Below, piece after piece: positions 57,574 to 64,000 of a DNA stretch of 64,000 nucleotides. Position 1 is the stretch's first letter, and every line of letters starts with the position of its first letter. A model generated the notes under the pieces. The model saw nothing but the letters and a program-made list of their open reading frames with translations, was not told the DNA's origin and made no database searches. The translations under genes and the position numbers were made by a program. This DNA comes from Owenia fusiformis (lineage: Eukaryota; Annelida; Polychaeta; Sabellida; Oweniidae): assembly GCA_903813345.2 (NCBI GenBank), contig CAIIXF020000007.1, positions 4,469,730-4,533,729 of the forward strand, given 5' to 3'.

Positions 57574-58136
57574 AAACAAACCTCTTGTCTAAAATGTGAA
57601 CATTAAATTAAGGGTTATAAGACCAGTCAAATTGAAGTAATTGTTTGTGCCAGAGAGGGGTTCACATTCATGGTTTTCAGCCAATAAGTATGTCTACATA
57701 CATCATAACAGGCCTATTTCAATTTCCTCTGTTTCCTTATCACACCCTGCTGTAAAAATTTGAAAAGGGAGAACATTTTTATCTATCCGACTTATGGAGC
57801 ATTATGAGAACATGTAATGGGGAAAATGATACATTGCATTAAATACAAATACTAAAATTTGTTGGAAAATTTGTTGGGAATCTTGCATGAAGTCTCTGAA
57901 CGACATATCTACTTCACCGATGTGTGTAAAGGGTAAGGGTTTGAAGAAAAACTAGTTGAAATGTGGGGAAATACAAGCATGTAACAAAGTGATTACATAG
58001 GTAAGGGGAAATTGAATATGTCATAGTTATGATGTCAGAACGTATGTAGCCATAAAAGATTAGATTTTGTTCCAAATCAGATTTTCAGTCTAGGATCCCA
58101 ACATAGAAAATGAAGTTCTTCATATAGTGTATTCTT

Positions 58137-58272
58137 CAGTAAAACCTGATAAGTTGAACACTTTTCCTGTTACATATTTACTTAATGTAAATGTACCTCT
58201 ATATCGTGGAACACCTCCCAATAGAACACTATTTGGAGGTCCAAAAGGTGTTCAACTTCTACAGGTTTTACT
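58137..58272. mobile_element. TAAAACCTG-type MITE, complete
   Basis: CAGTAAAACCTGATAAGTTG at the left and the complement (caacttctacaggttttact) at the right form a 136 bp foldback. Same family as 29320 and 53870. Confidence 0.7.
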
Positions 58273-59305
58273 TAATTGTACATGTATAGATGTATATACA
58301 TGTATTATTAATAATAATGTTAAATAAGTAGATGTTTCTTCCCTTCTTATGTGCCATTTTTGATGACTTTTTTTCAATTTTTTTCACCAGTCATTGCAAA
58401 TTCTGTTTCGAATAAATATCCATGGTGATTTTTAATGTTCAGATTGTGAAACATGATAGAGGAGTATGTTTCAAATTTTAGAGCAATGTAGTTGAAACTA
58501 GGCACAGTGAAGGAGAACTCTTAAGGCATGGGTATATTTAACATTTTAAATTCTATTGGCATTCCTTGTGCATCATGTCTAAGGCATGTTACGTTTTATT
58601 AAGTAAGATACCTGTAGTGTTGTCCCATTGGCCTTTTTCATAGATAATCAATTTATCACTTAAATCTTTGTACAAAATAGCTTGTCAATCACCTTTTTAG
58701 CAAACCAGCAATATCTATGAGAGACCTTGATAGATAAAAATTCATTGATTTCACTTTCAGTTTGAGTCCCAAATTTTGAAGATGCATTTTGACTTATTTT
58801 TTGTATGAATGTTTCAATTTATACTTTTAGCAATTAACTTCAATATTACCATGCAGATAAAAAATACTTTACTATGAATTATTCATTGAAACCTATCAAT
58901 ATTGTTGATTGATACTTGCATTAACTTGCTTTCACTAACAAGAATATTTACATTACATGTATTTATATCCACTGAATCTTTGCATTTACACAAATGAACA
59001 TGTTAACCCTTTGATTCGTAATGTCTGCGTGTTAATATATTGGATATTAATATTAACATGTTAATTCATTGGATATTGATATTGACATGCTAATCAATTT
59101 GATTTTTGACAAAATAACACCTTATTCTATTGCAGATTGAATATCTAGCTAAATTAACATTTTAATACATGTTAGTATTATTACACATCCCACCTCTCAA
59201 TTATATGCCTTAGATTCCTTTAGCAATCTCTGTATGGAGTCCTAACACCCCTCTGGTTTTACTGATGACATTAACTTGGACGCGTCCACTATTGAATAAA
59301 GTAGT
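58273..59305. other. Non-coding stretch before the DIRS element
   Basis: AT-rich sequence with short gttaat/attaac repeats near 59000-59100 and no recognisable gene. The left terminal repeat of the DIRS element may lie in the last 100 bases, but I could not define it. Confidence 0.4.
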
Positions 59306-59386
59306 TTGTACACGTGCCAACGTCCTCAATTTCCCCATACATTAGTGCAATCAACACGCCGTTTTTGTTTGAAACAAAAATTTTAT

Positions 59387-61255
59387 ATGGAGAACAACAA
59401 GTCGTCAGTTGTAAAGGATATCAACCTTAATTCAACAATGAACTACAATGTCAATGAACAACTGGAAGATGGACAAATTCCTGACTTTTCAAGTCAACTT
59501 CAAAGGGATAGTTCAAATTTGCTGCAAGGGAACATTTTCTCTGGCGAGGAAAATCCAACTCCGGGTAGCATGCCATCCCACACCATTGACAACAACATCA
59601 ACAGTGACTTCATGAATCGTGGGCTCATTCCACCAGGAAATGAGGGGCATGATATGAACTCACAAGGGAAGGACTTGACTTGCCAGTCAAATTTCAACCC
59701 TACTTTGGATACTCGTGATTCTGGGCTCACCTCCCTACCCGGGACTGAGGTGCAGGACACATCCAACTTTCAACATCAGCACCCTACAACAGGGAGAGAC
59801 TTCATACAGTCAAATAGTCTGAATTCAATAGGATTCAGAGCAACAAACACTTTACCATCTAAGAGGTTTTCAAAATCTCAACAACAACAACACTCCGAAC
59901 TGCGGACCTATCAAAATCAACAACCAGGGCTAGCCTCAAGTATATCACCAGATATGGTCCAAGATATTATCAAAGGACTGACTCCAACTCTTGAATTGCT
60001 CGTAGCAAACAAACAACTTGACGTTGAACTTCTAGGTGAAACAACCAACAGAAGCAGGTCCGCTAAAAGAAGGGAGGTACAAAGAGCGAAAAAGCGAACT
60101 GTTTCGCCGTCTAGTCTACAGTATGTTTCCCCGGACCGGGCATCTAGCCCCAAACGGGCAAGAAGTGATCATCCCTACAGCGAAGTGGACTCGCCCGTGA
60201 CCTCTCCTGCGCACATGCGCCGTGACAGCAATAACCCGGAAGACTCGGATTCTTCCAATTCCGACAACGATCATGACTTAATTTGTTGGAAGAACTGTGT
60301 TAAACTAATTAAAAATGCCTTTCCGAGTCATTTTAAAACAACTACAGACTATAACACAGAAACACAAACGGAAAATAGACCGCTAGAACTTCAAACTTTG
60401 GGTAAGAAATCTACTTCTTCAGACACAACAAAAGGCTTACCGATCGGGCCTTCAGTGCTACAGAATTTCGCCAACATTAACCAGGAATTAGCCAACAAGA
60501 AAAACATGAATGACACTAACTTCCTGTTAAGACCAAAACGATCGTTCACGTCCCTCAAAGAAGATGAACACTTCTATAAAAAATCCATTTTGAATGGGAC
60601 AACTAAGGAACTTGTTCCACATTCCATGAAACTATCAGATTTGGCTTCAACTTCTTACCAGCTTCCAGCCAAACATCACAAACTGTTGGAAGAATCAACG
60701 AGAGCTCCTCTTCGTCATCTGTCTCACACTGAATGGATTCTAGGGACAACAGGGAAAATCATTGCAGAGAATTTCCCTGAAAATGAGGATCTCGTCAATC
60801 TTATTACAACAGCTTCAACTATGGTAAATAAAGCTACAAGGGACACCATTTCAAATGTCACAAACGTCATACTGACTCAAAGGGACAGGGTAAGCTCCAA
60901 GTTCAGGAAGTCAGACGCTGAAGCCCTTAGGAATCTCCCCATCGACACCAAATTTTTATTTCCTGAAGAGGATTTAAAAAATATCTGTGAAGGGTCGGAT
61001 AAATCTAAAACCTCAAAAGCGCTACAAGATTTAGCTTCAAACTGGAAAAATCGAAAACAGAATTATGATAAATCCAGTAATAACAACTCCAACAGAAGTA
61101 GTAATCAACATTCCAACTTTAACAGGAACAACTTCAACAACAACAACAATAGAAACAACAACAGAAACAACAACAGAGGAAACTTCTCTGACCGTTCTAC
61201 TTCTACAAAATCCAACAACAATAACAACAAATCAGGCTTTAAGAAGCGTAAATGA
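59387..61255 (+). CDS. Gag-like ORF1 of the DIRS element
   Basis: Open for 622 codons from ATG 59387 (an in-frame ATG 27 codons upstream at 59306 is possible). The N-terminal half is Ser/Asn/Gln-rich with a basic patch near SKRREVQRAKKRT. The middle holds a more ordered region (TEWILGTTGKIIAENFP, DAEALRNLPIDTKFLFPEED). The last about 60 residues are Asn/Arg/Ser-rich and end basic (GFKKRK). No zinc knuckle is seen, as is usual in DIRS gag. Presumed nucleocapsid role, inferred from position. Confidence 0.75.
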   Translation: MENNKSSVVKDINLNSTMNYNVNEQLEDGQIPDFSSQLQRDSSNLLQGNIFSGEENPTPGSMPSHTIDNNINSDFMNRGLIPPGNEGHDMNSQGKDLTCQSNFNPTLDTRDSGLTSLPGTEVQDTSNFQHQHPTTGRDFIQSNSLNSIGFRATNTLPSKRFSKSQQQQHSELRTYQNQQPGLASSISPDMVQDIIKGLTPTLELLVANKQLDVELLGETTNRSRSAKRREVQRAKKRTVSPSSLQYVSPDRASSPKRARSDHPYSEVDSPVTSPAHMRRDSNNPEDSDSSNSDNDHDLICWKNCVKLIKNAFPSHFKTTTDYNTETQTENRPLELQTLGKKSTSSDTTKGLPIGPSVLQNFANINQELANKKNMNDTNFLLRPKRSFTSLKEDEHFYKKSILNGTTKELVPHSMKLSDLASTSYQLPAKHHKLLEESTRAPLRHLSHTEWILGTTGKIIAENFPENEDLVNLITTASTMVNKATRDTISNVTNVILTQRDRVSSKFRKSDAEALRNLPIDTKFLFPEEDLKNICEGSDKSKTSKALQDLASNWKNRKQNYDKSSNNNSNRSSNQHSNFNRNNFNNNNNRNNNRNNNRGNFSDRSTSTKSNNNNNKSGFKKRK

Positions 61256-61271
61256 CACTTCAATAACATCA

Positions 61272-63340
61272 ATGTCCCAGCCCCGCCTCCCCCCGTTCTC
61301 ACCTATGTTCCAGCTGGGACCAGTGGGAGGCAGGATTCAACTACACTTAAAAAACTGGGAACTTATCACAAAGGACCAATGGATTTTAAATGTGATAAAA
61401 CATGGCTACATGCCACAACTAGTGAACAATCCACCTTTGACAAAAAACTTCAACAACTTCGAATCGGCATCAAAAACAAAAGCTCTACTGCTTCAAAACA
61501 TAGTAGATCTCCTAATTCAAAAACAAGCTGTGGAGGAAACAGACTACAACACACCGGGCCACTACAGCATCATATTCTTACGCCAAAAGCCAAACGGAGA
61601 TTACAGACCCATAATAGACCTGTCTCTCCTCAACAAACACATAATATGCCCAAAGTTCAAAATGGAAACTTCAGCCAAAATATCAAACTCTCTACAAAAG
61701 GGCGAATGGGCCACATCCATGCTTACTACCATATACCGATAGCCAAACCATTCAGGAAGTTTCTTCGCTTCGTGATCAACAACAAAGTGTACCAATTCAA
61801 AACACTTCCATTCGGAATGTCAACCAGCCCTTATGTTTTCACAAGAGTGACATTAGCAATCGGTGCCTTCATACACTTCCAAGGGATATTAACACACCAA
61901 TATCTCGACGATTGGCTAATACGAGCCCCATCTGCACAACAGTGCCAAATATGGACACAAACAGTACTATCAGTGACGGAAAAACTCGGTTTTGTGATCA
62001 ACAGAGAAAAATCCGAACTGATCCCAACACAGATTTTCAAGTACATAGGCACCCAATACAACCTAATACTAGGCCTAACATATCCTCCGCAAGACAGGAT
62101 CCAGAAAATCTTAGAAATCGCACAATTATTCACCAATACCCTTTCTCAACCAACAAGGCAGTGGATGAAACTACTAGGCCTACTAGCCTCAGCAGAGAAA
62201 AATATACCCTGGGGCAGACTATACATGAGACCAATTCAACAGTGCCTAGCCAGCCAGATGTCTCCTACAAAATCACTAGAGACAACAATCTACATCAACC
62301 AAGAAGTAATAAACACACTGAAATGGTGGATGGACGAGCAGAATCTACTCATGGGTCAACCTCTGGGAATGTTTGTCCCAGATCACACAATCTTCACGGA
62401 TGCATCGGAGACTATGTGAGGTGCACATATGGACTCTGTGGAAATCAATGGATTCTGGTCCCCATCAGAAATGAGAAACCACATCAACTGGCTAGAACTA
62501 GCGGCAGTATTGAAAGTTCTACACAAACTGAATCATCTACTGGTACCTCAAGCAAACATCCTAGTTTGCCTGGACAACACAACAGCCCTAAGCTACATAA
62601 ACAAACAAGGCGGGACAAAATCGAAAAGTCTTCTGACCCTAAGCCAGGAAATCCTAATCTGGTGCAAAAACCACCAAATAAACATAAGAGCTCAACATAT
62701 AGCAGGATCCCTAAACCGACGGGCAGACGCACTATCTCGGGACAGGATAGTGAACACAGAATGGTCTCTACTCCCACAAATAGTGAAACGACTGTGGCAA
62801 ATATGGGAGACTCCTCAGTTAGATTTGATGGCGACATGTCACAACAACAAACTACCACTATATGTATCCCCAGTACCAGACCAAAACAGCTGGGGAACAG
62901 ACGCAATGTCAATCCCGTGGGACAATCTCAACTTCTACATATTCCCACCAACAAGCATGATCGACAAAGTTCTAACAAAAATGAGAACACACAATTGCGA
63001 AGCCATAATGATAGCTCCAAAATGGCCAAATCAACCTTGGTTCACGCAAATTCTGGAACTTCTAACGGACTACCCAAGAACGCTTCCAGTGTCTCAAAAA
63101 CTACTAAAAAAGCCAAAGACAAGCATGTTTCACCAGACTCCGGAAATATTTGCCCTTCACGCCTGCAAATTGTCAACGACACCCTCAAAAAACAAGGCTT
63201 TTCTACAGAAGTGTCTCTTCGAATCTCAGAATCATCAAGGAGGAAATCCACAAATAAACTCTATGATTCCAGGTGGAACACCTTCACTGTTTGGTGTTAT
63301 GAACGGAATTCAGATCCATGCCAAGCAGATATTCCTCTAG
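61272..63340 (+). pseudogene. Broken reverse transcriptase / RNase H ORF of the DIRS element
   Basis: The frame opened at 61272 (MSQPRLPPFSPMFQLGPVGG) carries the RT N-terminus, including YRPIIDLSLLNKHI. Near 61710-61725, between EWATS and AYYHIPI, a short deletion shifts the frame and removes the motif A region with the first catalytic Asp. Reading resumes with LPFGMSTSPYVFTRV and the catalytic YLDDWLI. At 62417-62419 a TGA replaces what is normally Trp in the RNase H segment FTDASETM/GAHMDS. The frame then continues to 63340 with the rest of RNase H (VCLDNTTALSYINKQGG, RRADALSRD). Two breaks mark it as a pseudogene, though divergence is small. Confidence 0.88.
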
Positions 63341-64000
63341 TGGCAGAGTTTCTACTATATCTTCACCAGACTAAGAAACTTTCAATTCCTACCATTGAAG
63401 GATACAGAACTGCCATTAATACAGTACTGAAAAAATCATCTGATATCGACTTGACTGATAATTCCCTCATAGGCGATCTTATCAGATCTTTTAAACTGGA
63501 AAACCTGACACCAAGGAACATGGTACCTAAATGGAATCTTGTATTTGTTCTTAATGCTTTATCCAAAGCACCCTTCGAACCTATGGCCACAGCGGAACTT
63601 AAATTCACATCATGGAAAACACTCTTTCTTTTACTCATGGCTTCAGGGAAGAGAAGAAGTGATGTACATGCACTCGACTTCAGACGTTTAAAATGGTCAG
63701 AATCCAGGGACCAAGTAACTATGTATCCCTTCATAGGATTTCTACCAAAGTCACTATCAGCTGCAGAAGGAGAATCTCGCTTTCAACCAATCCTCATTAA
63801 AGCTCTCACCACACTGGTGAATAGAGACTCTCCAGACAGGACACTTTGCCCCCTCAGAGCTCTACGTTACTACCTTCAAGCCACAGTCTCAACAAGGGGC
63901 AACCGAAATAGACTGTTTATACCATACAAAGCCGGATATACTGGAGATATACACGTAAACACTATATCTTCTTGGGTGAAAAATCTGATCTTGTATACTT
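62761..64000 (+). CDS. Tyrosine recombinase ORF of the DIRS element (3' partial)
   Basis: A frame different from RT/RNase H stays open to the window end. It overlaps RT/RNase H for about 580 bases, as is normal in DIRS elements. The start is uncertain (ATG at 62761 or 62836). Recognisable recombinase parts: the N-terminal core-binding region (FLLYLHQTKKLSIPTIEGYR) and the catalytic domain beginning FLLLMASGKRRSDVHAL with the conserved Arg, then LCPLRALRYYLQA. The catalytic Tyr lies beyond 64000. The enzyme would insert the circular cDNA, leaving no target duplication. No break is seen in the visible part. Confidence 0.85.
   Translation, partial: MVSTPTNSETTVANMGDSSVRFDGDMSQQQTTTICIPSTRPKQLGNRRNVNPVGQSQLLHIPTNKHDRQSSNKNENTQLRSHNDSSKMAKSTLVHANSGTSNGLPKNASSVSKTTKKAKDKHVSPDSGNICPSRLQIVNDTLKKQGFSTEVSLRISESSRRKSTNKLYDSRWNTFTVWCYERNSDPCQADIPLVAEFLLYLHQTKKLSIPTIEGYRTAINTVLKKSSDIDLTDNSLIGDLIRSFKLENLTPRNMVPKWNLVFVLNALSKAPFEPMATAELKFTSWKTLFLLLMASGKRRSDVHALDFRRLKWSESRDQVTMYPFIGFLPKSLSAAEGESRFQPILIKALTTLVNRDSPDRTLCPLRALRYYLQATVSTRGNRNRLFIPYKAGYTGDIHVNTISSWVKNLILYT

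Larger units (their letters stand above)
59306..64000 (+). mobile_element. DIRS-type tyrosine-recombinase retrotransposon (partial, degraded)
   Basis: Order on the plus strand is gag-like ORF, reverse transcriptase plus RNase H, then an overlapping tyrosine recombinase, with no integrase or protease. That arrangement is specific to DIRS-group elements. The RT/RNase H frame carries a frameshift and a nonsense codon, so this copy is not fully functional. Left edge not defined; right end is beyond the window. It lies downstream of the last visible ankyrin-gene exon, possibly in an intron. Confidence 0.9.

Noticed and set aside
62417-62419. TGA in the DIRS RNase H region as programmed readthrough or a natural ORF boundary
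   Set aside because: The frame continues at once through conserved RNase H sequence, and an upstream frameshift already disables the ORF, so simple decay is more likely.

Overview
This window looks like animal nuclear DNA, most likely from a mollusc and probably a bivalve. Genes are split by AT-rich introns with standard GT/AG junctions. Intergenic and intronic DNA is packed with foldback (MITE-like) elements, tandem repeats, a Ty3/Gypsy LTR retrotransposon and a DIRS-type tyrosine-recombinase retrotransposon. The species assignment is inference from repeat style and gene content.

Layout, left to right. (1) 1-1.2 kb: one minus-strand exon carrying the start of a BTB/POZ domain. (2) 1.9-6.9 kb: a non-coding 5 kb block bounded by 150 bp inverted arms, with a 21 bp minisatellite inside. 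(3) 7.5-28.2 kb: a near-complete delta-tubulin gene (TUBD1, plus strand, 12 coding exons placed). Its 9.6 kb intron 5 hosts two nested genes: an intronless antisense rhodopsin-like GPCR (14.1-15.6 kb) and a two-exon sense gene for a small secreted Arg/Cys-rich precursor with a furin-like site and two EF-hand loops (17.3-18.0 kb). The same intron holds a tandem-repeat block with two unexplained exon-like fragments. (4) 28-33 kb: repeats only, including an 849 bp palindrome. (5) 33.05-37.67 kb: an intact Ty3/Gypsy element with identical 191 bp LTRs and a 5 bp target duplication, antisense and about 160-170 bp upstream of the next gene's start. (6) 37.8-44.9 kb: PTGES3/p23, the HSP90 co-chaperone, in five exons with a Gly-Met repeat in the last. 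(7) 46.1-50.0 kb, minus: a seven-exon sugar-nucleotidyltransferase-like gene. (8) 50.7-57.2 kb, plus: the 5' part of a conserved but unnamed ankyrin-repeat protein, divergent from gene 7. (9) 59.3 kb to the end: a DIRS-type retrotransposon with an intact gag-like ORF, a broken RT/RNase H ORF and an open overlapping tyrosine-recombinase ORF running off the window.

The host genes do not form a pathway. TUBD1 acts in centrioles and cilia, p23 is a general chaperone partner, and the others are unassigned. The most novel-looking item is the nested secreted precursor: signal peptide, strongly basic six-cysteine segment, dibasic cleavage site and acidic EF-hand tail, a layout like known mussel antimicrobial precursors. 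Exon boundaries below were placed by eye from splice signals, phase and protein similarity.
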